Assembly: GCF_016650815.1 (NCBI RefSeq)
Contig: NZ_JAEKEZ010000033.1
Location: 1-64,000, forward strand
DNA from: Pseudomonas sp. TH31
GTDB taxonomy: Bacteria > Pseudomonadota > Gammaproteobacteria > Pseudomonadales > Pseudomonadaceae
DNA: 64,000 nt
Direction of reading: 5' to 3'
Shown: positions 8,100 through 16,845 of the stretch, piece by piece
How the letters are laid out: the number at the start of each line of letters is the position of its first letter
How positions within the stretch are numbered: position 1 is the stretch's first letter
Position numbers and translations under genes: made by a program
Notes under the pieces: generated by a model
Database searches by the model: none
What the model saw: only the letters and a program-made list of their open reading frames with translations
Told to the model about the DNA's origin: nothing

Positions 8100-9704
8100 A
8101 TGACGAGAGACGGATCTCTGGTTGGGGCAGTACCTGCTCCCGTGCCAGTGCCAAAAAACCTTTGGCTGACGCCCACCTTGCAAAGCATCGCCCTGGTGCT
8201 GTTGCTCTGTGGCATGTCCTTGGGCAGTGCATCGCTCTACATCGGCCTGCCCGTGGCCGTGCTGATCATTTGGCTGCCGCGCCTGCGCGCGCGCGCGATC
8301 CCCGACTCAACCCCTGCCGACAGCTCAAGCGCCATCGCCGAGCTAACCCGCGATCTTTCCTACACCACCAGTCATAACGCGCTGTCCGCCGCCGGCGTGG
8401 CCTTCTCGGTCAAACAGTTGGCTGAGAAAGTGCAATCGCAACTCGATGCCGCCAAGCGGATCGTCAGCAATGCCGAAGTGATGATCTCCACTGAACAGGC
8501 GACGTCGACACTCAGTCGGGAAGCCTTGAGCGCGGCCAGTGAGGCCCATCAGAGCAGTGCGGCGGGGCGGACCGAACTGATTGAGTCGATCTCGCGCATG
8601 CACCAGCTCAGCCAGCGTGCCAGTGCCAGTCGTGAACTGATCGAAGCCCTGAGCCTGCGCAGTGATGACATCCAGCGGGTCACCCTGGTGATTCAGTCCA
8701 TCGCCAGCCAGACCAATCTGTTGGCGCTGAACGCGGCCATCGAAGCCGCGCGGGCCGGGGAGCACGGTCGCGGGTTTGCCGTGGTGGCGGATGAAGTTCG
8801 CGGTCTGGCTGCGCGTACGGCGATGGCGACCGGCGAAGTCGGCGAAATGGTTGCTGACATCCAGCAACGCACCGCGCAAGTGGTGGAGCAGATCCGCCAG
8901 CTCTCCAGTGATCTGGACGTCGGGGTCAAACAGGTAGAGCACACCGGCCAACATCTGGAAAACATCGCGCGCCTGGCCGCCGGTGTCGAACACCAGGTCG
9001 GCGAAATTGCCCGCGGTGCCGACACCAACCGCGAACAACTGGACAGCCTGTTTCACGCTATCGAACAGATGCGCAGCGACCTGGCGATCAGCGATCAGCA
9101 GACTCAGCGGCTGGCCCAGGCTGCGGTGCAAATGGAAGGCCAGGCCGAAACCATCAGCGAGCGCCTGGCAGAGGTCGGGCTCGATGACTATCACCAACGG
9201 ATTTACGACCTCGCCCGCGAAGGCGCGAGCCAGATCGCCGCGCGGTTTGAAGCGGATATCGATCAGGGGCGTGTCAGCCTCGATGACCTGTTCGATCGCA
9301 ATTACCAGGCCATTCCCAACACCAGCCCGGCCAAGTTCCAGACCCGCTTCGATCGCTACACCGATCAGGTCTTGCCGGCGATTCAGGAACCGCTGCTGCC
9401 GCGTCATGAAGGCCTGGTGTTTGCCATCGCCTGCACTCAACAGGGCTACGTGCCGACTCACAACACGCTGTTCAGCCAGCCGCTGACCGGTGATGCGCAG
9501 GTCGATACCCTGCAAAACCGCACCAAGCGCAAGTTCGCCGACCGTACCGGCATCCGCTGTGGCAGCCATCAGCAGCCGGTGCTGTTGCAGACCTACACCC
9601 GCGACACTGGTGAACTGATGCACGATTTATCCGTGCCGATCATGCTCAAGGGTCGGCATTGGGGGGGATTGCGACTGGGCTATAAGCCGGAAAAGCCGCG
9701 CTAG
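8100..9704 (+). CDS. Methyl-accepting chemotaxis protein without periplasmic ligand domain
   Basis: Membrane-bound chemoreceptor of about 534 residues that would signal to CheA/CheW. Two closely spaced hydrophobic segments near residues 25-65 leave almost no periplasmic loop. The cytoplasmic hairpin tip is textbook (QSIASQTNLLALNAAIEAAR, then GRGFAVVADEVRGLA). After the signalling helices comes a further domain of about 140 residues (from DLAREGASQIAARF to HDLSVPIMLKGRHWGGLRLGY) whose last strands resemble a Cache-like sensor. So sensing is probably cytoplasmic and C-terminal. ATG 8100 is preferred because GGGG lies eight bases before it; a GTG at 8091 is an alternative. It stands alone between a REP pair and a small gene. 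Confidence 0.85.
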   Translation: MTRDGSLVGAVPAPVPVPKNLWLTPTLQSIALVLLLCGMSLGSASLYIGLPVAVLIIWLPRLRARAIPDSTPADSSSAIAELTRDLSYTTSHNALSAAGVAFSVKQLAEKVQSQLDAAKRIVSNAEVMISTEQATSTLSREALSAASEAHQSSAAGRTELIESISRMHQLSQRASASRELIEALSLRSDDIQRVTLVIQSIASQTNLLALNAAIEAARAGEHGRGFAVVADEVRGLAARTAMATGEVGEMVADIQQRTAQVVEQIRQLSSDLDVGVKQVEHTGQHLENIARLAAGVEHQVGEIARGADTNREQLDSLFHAIEQMRSDLAISDQQTQRLAQAAVQMEGQAETISERLAEVGLDDYHQRIYDLAREGASQIAARFEADIDQGRVSLDDLFDRNYQAIPNTSPAKFQTRFDRYTDQVLPAIQEPLLPRHEGLVFAIACTQQGYVPTHNTLFSQPLTGDAQVDTLQNRTKRKFADRTGIRCGSHQQPVLLQTYTRDTGELMHDLSVPIMLKGRHWGGLRLGYKPEKPR

Positions 9705-9823
9705 ATGCCTGATTGTTACGGTTCTTGCAACGAAGCTGTGCACGGTGCTTGCTGTTTCCTCACGAAAGAACTCATTACTCTGCCTATATAGTTAGGTGGC
9801 TAATGAAAATTCGAGAGGTCAGC

Positions 9824-10027
9824 ATGCAAAGTAAAGTCGATGTTGCGGTGATGATTGGCAGTGGTGTGCCTGCCTGTTTGCGCGCAATGGGGCAGAGTGT
9901 TTGCTGGGTCGTGCTACTGAATGGCGAGCGCCAGGGGACGGCGTTTTCCAGTCGTGATGAAGCGGAAGAGTGCAGGGCTGCCTGGCTGGCGCAACTGAGT
10001 GCCGAGCGACCTGACAGCCTGCATTGA
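9824..10027 (+). CDS. Small hypothetical protein
   Basis: A 67-residue soluble protein starting MQSKVDVAVMIGSG. A GAGAGG ribosome site six bases before ATG 9824 decides the start; the frame is open further upstream but without support. It contains the segment WVVLLNGERQGTAFSSRDEAEECRAAW, a pattern seen in small DUF2188-like proteins (compare the gene at 63771). Function unknown. Confidence 0.55.
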   Translation: MQSKVDVAVMIGSGVPACLRAMGQSVCWVVLLNGERQGTAFSSRDEAEECRAAWLAQLSAERPDSLH

Positions 10028-10036
10028 CTGCCCGGG

Positions 10037-10276
10037 CTAGTGAATCTGATGCATGCGCAGGTTCAGGTCGTCGACCACCCGCGCCCAATCGGCGTCTTCA
10101 CGCAGTTGTTCTTTGAGGAAGCCGGCTTGTTGCGGGGTCCAGAATTCGGCATCGATAAGTTTTTTGTCGTCGGCCATGGGTGAGTGGCTGGCGATGAAAT
10201 CGTCGATGGCCTTCTCGCTGGAGTCCAGGCCGAGTTGGTCGAACAAGCCTTTCAAGTCGTGTGTCGGTGAATCCAT
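10037..10276 (-). CDS. DUF2789 family protein
   Basis: A 79-residue cytoplasmic protein that matches the DUF2789 pattern: THDLKGLFDQLGL near the start and a middle FWTPQQAGFLKEQLREDADWA. Start at 10276 is chosen because the AAGGAG site is six bases upstream; an ATG two codons earlier would touch the site. It converges with the small gene at 9824-10027, ten bases apart. Function unknown. Confidence 0.8.
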   Translation of the reverse strand: MDSPTHDLKGLFDQLGLDSSEKAIDDFIASHSPMADDKKLIDAEFWTPQQAGFLKEQLREDADWARVVDDLNLRMHQIH

Positions 10277-10405
10277 CTTCATCTCCTTGCGGGTCGCGTC
10301 GAATGCGAGATCTGAGGTGCGGCTTCACTGCATCTGAGGGAGCCGCGCTTCAGGAGTTCGATTGCGATGGTCAAAAGCAGGAGTGAGCATAGACTGCAAA
10401 CCGGG

Positions 10406-10771
10406 TCAGACTTTCAATGCGCCTTCATCGACCGCCAGCTTCAGGGCCTTGGCGGCTTCCTGAGCAGCGATGGCCGCAACGTCCGAGGTCTTGAACCAGC
10501 GATCTTTCTCGACCTGGTGATAGGTCACGGTGGTCAAGGGGGGTTTGGCGCGCATGATAATGACAGCCTGGAATTCGCCTTCGACCTCTCTGGCTTCGCC
10601 CCGGATAAAAAATTCGCCGATATCAAATTCCGTCACGTAGCAGCCTTCCCTTGGAAATAGTCTGTTGTAGTGAAAGCCGTCCGCCGAGGGGACGGGTTTC
10701 ATGGGGCGCGCAGTATGGCAGTAGTTGCCGGCCGACGGCTGAGTTAAGTCGTCGGCATGACGAAACGTCAT
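10406..10771 (-). CDS. Hypothetical protein, second gene of a small pair
   Basis: Soluble protein of about 121 residues. The C-terminal 90 residues (from FHYNRLFPREGCYVTEFD to KLAVDEGALKV) have convincing coding character, with a likely small beta domain followed by an alanine-rich helix. The N-terminus is less certain. ATG 10771 is chosen because it overlaps, as ATGA, the stop that the upstream gene acquires when its frameshift is repaired. A later ATG at 10702 is possible. I do not recognise the family. Confidence 0.55.
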   Translation of the reverse strand: MTFRHADDLTQPSAGNYCHTARPMKPVPSADGFHYNRLFPREGCYVTEFDIGEFFIRGEAREVEGEFQAVIIMRAKPPLTTVTYHQVEKDRWFKTSDVAAIAAQEAAKALKLAVDEGALKV

Positions 10772-11024
10772 CTGATGCTCGGCGTCCGGTACGCGCTGCC
10801 AGCGAGCGGCCGACGGCGCAGGTTTCGTTATGGTCGGTGCGCAAACTTCTGATGCGACCGGTGGCGGTGTCCTTGATGTGGAAGAATGCCTTGCCGGCCG
10901 GCACTTCCTGAAAACGCGGCAGGGCAAGCACTTGAAGGGGCAGGGCATGGGCCTGGAACAGCAGCGGATGCAGGGGGGCAAGGTGGTTTGTTTGAGGCGT
11001 TGAGTGATTCGCCAAGTGGGTCAT
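10768..11024 (-). CDS. Hypothetical small protein with FHIKD...RTDH motif (probable frameshift)
   Basis: The start at 11024 gives MTHLANHSTPQTNHL, and the conserved-looking core is KAFFHIKDTATGRIRSLRTD followed by HNETCAVGRSL, a pattern I associate with small uncharacterised Pseudomonas proteins. As sequenced, the frame runs on into unlikely residues to 10623. Adding one G at the GG at 10799-10800 (minus-strand view) ends it at TGA 10768-10770, giving 85 residues and an ATGA overlap with the next gene. That repair is inferred and not proven. Confidence 0.45.
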
Positions 11025-11442
11025 CGTGCACACAAGAAGTCCTTTTCCTGTCTTTACCGACGTGTGTGCTTCGTTTTGAGTAGGCGGGTCGAGCATCGCT
11101 GCTCTAGAATCGCCATCAGTGGTTGGCGATGGGTAGCGATCCAAAGCAATTTTTTATGGGCGATATGTCGGAAAAATGCTTTTCTTGAAGCGTTTTTTCC
11201 CTAAAGTTAGTCGTCCGGCTTTTCTGGCCGCCAGAAGGGTGTTTTCCTTCAACTTATGGCGAACGTCAGGGAGGACGGCGCAGGTGACAATCCAGTAATC
11301 TTAATGACCTCGCGATGGATGAGCGCTCTGCTCAATCCAGGATTTCAACTCGGCTCATTCGGCAATACATTCGCCATGGCCGCTTTTTTCTGCTGTGCGT
11401 TTATTTTGCGTACAGCATCATTTTCGATGTGGGGATGTTTCC
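11025..11442. other. Intergenic region, no gene recognised
   Basis: These 418 bases separate a minus-strand pair from a plus-strand pair and probably hold divergent promoters. AT-rich stretches lie around 11140-11200. Short open frames here have poor starts and odd composition. I see no repeat or RNA. Confidence 0.4.
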
Positions 11443-11913
11443 TTGGCAGTAAGTAATCTTGATATGCATGCGTTGTTCGTACTGGGTGATTTGCGTGCAA
11501 AGTTGGTTAAACAGTTTCAGTCGCGTTTTGTCTATGTCACCGAACAGAACGCGGAAGGCATTTACATTGCCGAAATCGATACCGAAGCCGCCCTGGTGGT
11601 GGACGACAAGCCAGGCCTCAAGCTCAAGGTCGGCGATCATTTCAGCGCCTCGGTATTGCCCAGCCGCGAAGGCGGCAAACTGGACATCAAGTTCCGCGAA
11701 ATCAAACTGACCGTTTACGGCTTGGGTGATTATGCGTTTGTGACGACGGCTGACGGTCACGGCGTTGTGTTCAAGGAAGGTCATAGCGTGGTGATGGTGT
11801 TCGCCGCACACGAGCAGTTGCATGAAGGCCTGACCAAAACCCTGAAAGCCGTGACGGCCAAGGCTGCCAAGTGGCGCAAGGGTGAACTGGTGACCTTCAA
11901 GGCCAGCGAGTAA
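11443..11913 (+). CDS. Hypothetical protein with probable TTG start
   Basis: A 156-residue soluble protein of beta-rich appearance (RFVYVTEQNAEGIYIAEID, LKLKVGDHFSASVLP, KLDIKFREIKLTVYGL). A TTG at 11443 is chosen because GTGGGGATG lies at the right distance. The first in-frame ATG nearby (11464) has no ribosome site. The repeated LKVGD-type strands suggest an OB-like or PilZ-like small barrel, but this is a guess. Its stop overlaps the next start by one base, so the two are co-translated. Confidence 0.6.
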   Translation: MAVSNLDMHALFVLGDLRAKLVKQFQSRFVYVTEQNAEGIYIAEIDTEAALVVDDKPGLKLKVGDHFSASVLPSREGGKLDIKFREIKLTVYGLGDYAFVTTADGHGVVFKEGHSVVMVFAAHEQLHEGLTKTLKAVTAKAAKWRKGELVTFKASE

Positions 11914-12116
11914 TGCCTCTGGCCCGCGCCGATTTCCACGAGCAAAACCTCGCCAGTGCGCAAGCCGAGGCCCAGCGCCTTTTCGCACAAAAGGCCGTTC
12001 TGCAAGGCGGTTGGCTGACTTGGGTGGCTTCACAGCTCTACACCTTGCGTCCGGCGGAGTACGCCAGCATGGTGCGAAGGGCGCTTGCGTGCTTGCAGCA
12101 ACCTTCTGAAAAATAA
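11913..12116 (+). CDS. Small hypothetical protein co-translated with its upstream neighbour
   Basis: A 67-residue helical protein (FHEQNLASAQAEAQRLFAQK, then TLRPAEYASMVRRALA). ATG 11913 shares its A with the upstream TAA, indicating translational coupling. The two probably act together. No family recognised. Confidence 0.6.
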   Translation: MPLARADFHEQNLASAQAEAQRLFAQKAVLQGGWLTWVASQLYTLRPAEYASMVRRALACLQQPSEK

Positions 12117-12245
12117 TCACGCCTCTCGTTTGCCGCTAAAAAGCAGGAACCTCTACTACAGTCAGTTGACTGAGTATTCAGAGGCTTGCGGTCTAGTCTG
12201 TCAGGCCATCCTGCTATTGCTGTGAACAGCACGAGGTGCAAAAGC

Positions 12246-13262
12246 ATGAAAGGACTTCGACGGTTGCTGGCCGCTACCCTGGCCACGTTCGGTTTGCTGG
12301 CTGCGCCGGTCCCGGTGTTCGCCGCCCAGGCCCCGATTCACTTCGCCGACCTGAACTGGGAAAGCGGCAGCCTGATCACCGATATCCTGCGGATCATCGT
12401 CGAAAAGGGCTACGGACTGCCGACCGATACCTTGCCGGGAACCACCATCACCCTGGAGACCGCCCTGGCCAACAATGACATCCAGGTGATTGGCGAAGAG
12501 TGGGCTGGGCGCAGTCCGGTGTGGGTCAAGGCCGAGGCCGAAGGCAAGGTGGCAAGCCTTGGCGATACAGTCAAAGGCGCCACTGAAGGCTGGTGGGTGC
12601 CGGAGTATGTGATCAAGGGCGACCCGGCCAAGGGCATCAAGCCGCTGGCGCCGGACCTGCGCAGTGTCAGCGACCTGCCGCGCTACAAGGACGTGTTCAG
12701 CGACCCCGAAACTCCGGGCAAGGGGCGCTTTCTCAACAGCCCGATCGGCTGGACCTCGGAAGTGGTCAACAAGCAAAAGCTGACGGCCTATGGGTTGAAC
12801 GACAGTTATGTGAATTTCCGCAGCGGCTCGGGTGCGGCCCTGGACGCGGAAATCACCTCGTCGATCCGTCGTGGCAAGCCGGTTCTGTTTTATTACTGGT
12901 CACCGACGCCGTTGCTCGGGCGCTTCAAGCTGATTCAGCTGGAAGAACCGCCGTTTGACGCCGAAGCCTGGAAAACCCTGACCGACGCCGACAACCCGAA
13001 TCCGAAACCGACCCGTTCGTTGGCCTCGAAACTGTCGATTGGGGTGTCCACGCCGTTTCAGAAGCAGTACCCGGAAATTGCCGGGTTCTTCAGTAAGGTC
13101 GATTTGCCGATCGGGCCGTTGAACAAGGCCCTGGCGCAGATGAGCGAGAAGCACACCGCACCGCGTCAGGCGGCCGAGGCGTTTATGAAGATGTATCCGC
13201 AGGTTTGGCAGGCGTGGGTGCCGAAGGATGTGGCGGATAAAGTCACTGCCGATCTTAAATAA
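12246..13262 (+). CDS. ABC transporter substrate-binding protein, glycine betaine/choline type
   Basis: Periplasmic binding protein (OpuAC/ProX family), 338 residues, probably capturing a quaternary amine such as glycine betaine, choline or proline betaine. The signal peptide runs to about residue 28 (PVPVFAAQA). The mature start IHFADLNWESGSLITDILR, and later GEEWAGRSPVW, TEGWWVPEYV and VLFYYWSPTPLLG, supply the aromatic residues typical of betaine cages. A GAGGTG site eight bases before ATG 12246 decides the start. No ATPase or permease is adjacent, so it is an orphan that must pair with a transporter elsewhere. Confidence 0.88.
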   Translation: MKGLRRLLAATLATFGLLAAPVPVFAAQAPIHFADLNWESGSLITDILRIIVEKGYGLPTDTLPGTTITLETALANNDIQVIGEEWAGRSPVWVKAEAEGKVASLGDTVKGATEGWWVPEYVIKGDPAKGIKPLAPDLRSVSDLPRYKDVFSDPETPGKGRFLNSPIGWTSEVVNKQKLTAYGLNDSYVNFRSGSGAALDAEITSSIRRGKPVLFYYWSPTPLLGRFKLIQLEEPPFDAEAWKTLTDADNPNPKPTRSLASKLSIGVSTPFQKQYPEIAGFFSKVDLPIGPLNKALAQMSEKHTAPRQAAEAFMKMYPQVWQAWVPKDVADKVTADLK

Positions 13263-13272
13263 CCGGATGACC

Positions 13273-13358
13273 CTGTAGGAGCTGGCGAAGCCTGCGATCT
13301 TTTGATCTTGCCCTTAAAAGCAAAATCAAAAGATCGCAGGCTTCGCCAGCTCCTACAG
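13273..13358. repeat. REP hairpin variant with swapped inner stem
   Basis: Same architecture as the 925-1018 element, but the inner mini-hairpin reads GGC-GAA-GCC in place of GCC-GAA-GGC in both arms. The base-pair swap preserves pairing. A single GTGGGAGCGGGCTTGCTCGCG half-repeat follows at about 13403-13424. Confidence 0.9.
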
Positions 13359-13434
13359 TGGATTTTGGCCTACTCGAAGTTTGCCTTCACACCGAGCAAA
13401 TGTGGGAGCGGGCTTGCTCGCGAAGCTTTTGTTT

Positions 13435-15566
13435 CTAGAACCGCGTCTGCACCGCCAATTCAAAGGTGCGCGGCGTGCCGAGGTAATACGCCGGTGACAC
13501 ATGCGCAAACTCCGCGTACACCTCGTTGGTCAGGTTACGTACCCGGCCGGTAACGGTGGTGTGCTGGTCGACCTTGTAGCTCAGGAAACTCCCGAACAGT
13601 GTGTAAGACGGCACGGTCATGGTGTTGGCGCTGTCGGCAAACACCGAGGCCACGTACCGCGCATCGACGCCGCCCCGCCATTGCGGCGCGAAATCGTAGG
13701 TCAGCCACACATTGCCGACCCGATCCGGCACGTTAGTCGGCGTGTTGCCCTTGCGTGAAACCACCATGCCAGTGGCGTTCTTCTCGGTGAACTCGTCGTA
13801 TTGCGCATCGACCCAGGCGAAGTTGCCTTCGGCCAGCAATTTGTCGGTGATCCTGAAGGATGTGGCCAACTCGACGCCTTTGGATGTTTGCTGACCCACC
13901 GGGAGACTTTGGGTCGGGTCCAGCGGATCGGTCACGGCAAAATTCTTACGCTCAATCGTGTACGCCGCCACCGTCGCCGAGCCGCGACCGTCCAGATAAT
14001 CGAATTTGCTGCCGACTTCCCATTGCTTGCCGGTGGACACGTCAAAGTCCTGCGTGCCGTTGGGCTGTTCGGCGGCGGTGCTGTATTGCACGTAGACGTT
14101 GGCCGTGGGAAGGATCTGGTAGGTCAGGCCGGCCCGACCGGTGATGGGCTCCCAACTGCGCTTGAGGTGTCGAGGATTGCTGGCGGTCACGGCCCGGTGA
14201 TTGGTCACGTCCAGGTCGATGTCGTCGTAACGCAGGCCGGTCAGCAGTGCCAGTTTGTCGGTCAATGCCAGGCGGTTTTCGGCGAACAGGGCTTTGGTGG
14301 TGACCTCGTTGGTCTTGTCGCTGACCCGTTCCGGGCTGGTGCCCGGATGTCGTAGAAGTGCCCCGGCTGGAAGTTGTTCGGGTCGACGGTGCTGGCGCCT
14401 TTGACGTTCAGCGGCGAGTTGGTGGTCTGGTTGACCTTGTACTCGAAGCCGCCGGACCAGGTAGTGTCCAGGCCCAGCAGGGTGTTGTCGTGGCGCATCT
14501 CGAACTGGTTGCCGTTCTGCTCACCCTGATGCCGAACCTGATAGGCCGTGGAGCGATCCACCGCGCTGTTGTCGGCGTTGTACTGATAGGTTTCCAGATT
14601 GCGGTAGTCGCGCTGACTGTCCAGGTGGTACAGCGTGTTGCGCAGGGTGGTGCTGTCGTTGATCCGGTAGTCGATGATCGAGCGAACCCAGATCGTGCGC
14701 TGCTCGTAGCGCCCGTCTTCGACGTTGTAGTTGTTGAAACGGTTGTGTTTGTCGATCTTCAACTCGCCAGCCTTGGGATTGAGCACCGGCGTGCCCCAAT
14801 AAGGACTGTCCTCATGTTCGTCCTGATACTCCAGGGCCAGGGTGTGGGACAGGTTGGGCGTCAGGTCGCTGAGCAACGAGAACGCCACGCTCCAGGCATC
14901 GCGCTCCTGACGGTCGATGTAGCCGTTGCTGGTGTTGTGGCTGACGTCGACTCGCGCGTAGTGCTGCACGTCCGCGCCGGCTTCGCTGAGGGCGTGGTTG
15001 AGGCCGAATGCGGTCTCGGTGGTGTCTTCGCTGCCGTAGCTGACCCGACCTTCGACCGCTTGCTCCTCGCGGGTCGCCAGTTTGGTCACGTAATTCAACG
15101 AGCCGCCGACGGAGCCGGCGCCATTGATCAGCGACGATGGGCCGCCCACCAGTTCGACCCGATCATAAATCCACGCGTCCACGGGGCGAGCCAAGCCGCC
15201 CGATACGTTGATGCCATTGAACATCTGGGTGATCTGGCTGCTGGTGAAACCACGATAGGACACAAAACCGCCGAACCCCGGCGGTGCACTGGCATTCACG
15301 CCGGGCAGGGTGTTGGCGACGTCCTGGAAGTTCTGCGCGCCGTGGCGCTCAATATCGTTACGATTGGCGATGGCCACCGACGCCGGGGTGTCGCGTACGC
15401 TCAAGCCCTGCCTGGAGGCCGTGCCGCTGGATTGGTCGAGGTTCAGCCCCGGTTCGGCATTGGCCTCGCCATCAATGGTGATCGGCGCCAGAGCGACGGT
15501 GGATTGCGCCCAGGTGTTAACGGACAGGCAGCCGAACAGGCTTGCCAAAAGAGGAAGGTGTTTCAT
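13435..15566 (-). CDS. TonB-dependent siderophore receptor (frameshifted)
   Basis: Outer-membrane receptor of about 710 residues for a ferric siderophore, powered by TonB. The signal peptide MKHLPLLASLFGCLSVNTWA is followed by a plug domain (SVRDTPASVAIANRNDIERHG, GFVSYRGFTSSQITQMFNG, VELVGGPSSLINGAGSVGG) and a beta-barrel ending in the usual terminal phenylalanine (AVQTRF). The frame breaks near 14342-14346, where one more G on the plus strand (C on the coding strand) gives YDIPGTSPERVSDKTNEVTT and rejoins both halves. The frameshift is probably an error. A DUF2946 gene lies 86 bases upstream on the same strand, a common partner of metal receptors. Ligand unknown. Confidence 0.85.
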
Positions 15567-15652
15567 CGATGAATCCTGAATTCTTGACTAGGAGACAGCA
15601 CACAGGCAAACGCCACGCGCAGGCGAAGTGGGCTGATCGGAAAGACGAAAAA

Positions 15653-16039
15653 TCAGGCGAAAGGTGGGGCGCGAGGGTTGGCTGAAGGCCAGGTGTGGCG
15701 GGCAGGCAGGTCGATGCTGGCAACGACGGCCAGCGGCGGGCTGTGTTGTTGCGGGAGAATCGCCAGGGTCAGGCTGGAGTTGAGCGCCGGGCCCATGCCG
15801 CCGATGGAGCACAGCGGGCAACCGAACGCCTTGGACAGGGTCGGCAGCTTCTCCTCGGAGGTGTTCGACGAGGCTGGCGCCTGGGTTGCCGGGTCCAAGG
15901 CACAGAACTGGCCGCCGAGGCCGTTGAGCTGCATCCCGACCATCTGCCCGTGACCGATGCTGCAGGCGAACACGTTGAACAGGACGCAGCAATAAAGCAT
16001 CCAGGCCATCAATGTGCGATCAGTTCGGGCGAATTTCAT
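15653..16039 (-). CDS. DUF2946 family protein
   Basis: A 128-residue probable membrane or exported protein. The N-terminal hydrophobic stretch (LMAWMLYCCVLFNVFACSIGHG) is followed by the Cys-containing FGCPLCSIG segment typical of DUF2946. This family is often found next to TonB receptors for copper or other metals, as here. Start 16039 (MKFARTDRTLMAW) fits homologous starts; an ATG six codons earlier is possible. Probably co-transcribed with the receptor. Confidence 0.8.
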   Translation of the reverse strand: MKFARTDRTLMAWMLYCCVLFNVFACSIGHGQMVGMQLNGLGGQFCALDPATQAPASSNTSEEKLPTLSKAFGCPLCSIGGMGPALNSSLTLAILPQQHSPPLAVVASIDLPARHTWPSANPRAPPFA

Positions 16040-16134
16040 GGGGCGGCACTTTACCATCGCCGAAGACGAATACCCTTACAAAAAAGTTCAATGAAGTTCA
16101 TCCTGCTGCGACATTTCACGCTGGATGTCTGAAT

Positions 16135-16570
16135 ATGAACCTAATGGTCGCGCAATGGATTGCTGCAATCTTCCTGTTGATCAGTCTGGTCCACTTGTAC
16201 TGGGCCGCCGGCGGCACGCTCGGGAGTGAAGCTGCGGTGCCGAGAATCCGGGAGAGGGAGGAGGGGAATCAAGGCCGGCGTTCAAGCCCTCGGGCTTTGC
16301 GACGTTGCTGGTGGCGGTCGGTTTACTGCTGATCGCGATGCTGGTGTGCCTGCGGGTCGGCTTGTATTTGCCGACGGTGCAGCACTGGTCGTTGCAATGG
16401 GTGATCAGCGCGATTGCGATGCTGATGTTTGCCGGGCGATCGGTGATTCGAACCTTGTAGGGTTCTTCAAGCAGGTCAAGGATTCGAAGTTTGCCCGGCT
16501 CGACACCTGGGCTTATTCGCCGTTGTGCGTGGTGTTGGGGGCCGGGTTGTTGGCCGTTGCCTGGGTCTGA
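16135..16570 (+). CDS. DUF3995 family membrane protein (two frameshifts)
   Basis: Four-helix inner-membrane protein of the DUF3995 family, about 145 residues once repaired. The start MNLMVAQWIAAIFLLISLVH is clear, with LYWAAGGTLGSEAAVP as the family landmark. The frame then breaks at CCGGG 16248-16252 and again at CCGGG 16432-16436. Adding one C at each gives a continuous protein through LLLIAMLVCLRVGLYLP, FARAIGDSNLVGFFK and the end SPLCVVLGAGLLAVAWV. Both breaks have the same context (CCCGGG contracted to CCGGG). Function unknown. Confidence 0.75.
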
Positions 16571-16590
16571 TCGGCAGGTAAAGCAAGATC

Positions 16591-16634
16591 AAAAGATCGT
16601 CCGAACGCGGCCCGAGCCTTCGGACGATCTTTTC
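16591..16634. repeat. Short hairpin with CCGAACGCGGCCCGA core
   Basis: Arms AAAAGATCGTCCGAA and TTCGGACGATCTTTT flank a CGCGGCCCGAGCC core. It is likely a transcript end for the DUF3995 gene. The core also occurs in the hairpin at 46330-46400. Confidence 0.8.
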
Positions 16635-16654
16635 GCATCCAGCTACCGATTTCT

Positions 16655-16806
16655 GTACGCCGACTACTCACCTCAGCCGGCACATCATCCCCCGCCATAC
16701 GCTTGCGGAACAACGCCGCCCGTGCCAATAGCAACGTGGTCACCGGCACTGTAATTGCCAACAGGATTGGAATCAGCCAGGCATGCAGCACTGGCGCGGA
16801 CTTGAG
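16655..16806 (-). pseudogene. Duplicated 3' tail of mnhG (left copy)
   Basis: These 152 bases match 18383-18534, inside the intact mnhG, with four differences that I count, all transitions. The segment corresponds to MnhG residues about 66-116 (LKSAPVLHAWLIP to VSSRRT). It has no start and lacks the original stop, so it is a relic. Together with the intact copy it brackets the MFS gene as a direct repeat. Confidence 0.9.
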
Positions 16807-16845
16807 GGTAACTCCTTTTTAATAGGCGGGGTACGGCGAGGCACG

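Noticed and set aside
14342..14346. Real pseudogene status of the TonB receptor
   Set aside because: A single missing base explains the break, and both halves are otherwise well conserved; the same type of break occurs in ten further places.
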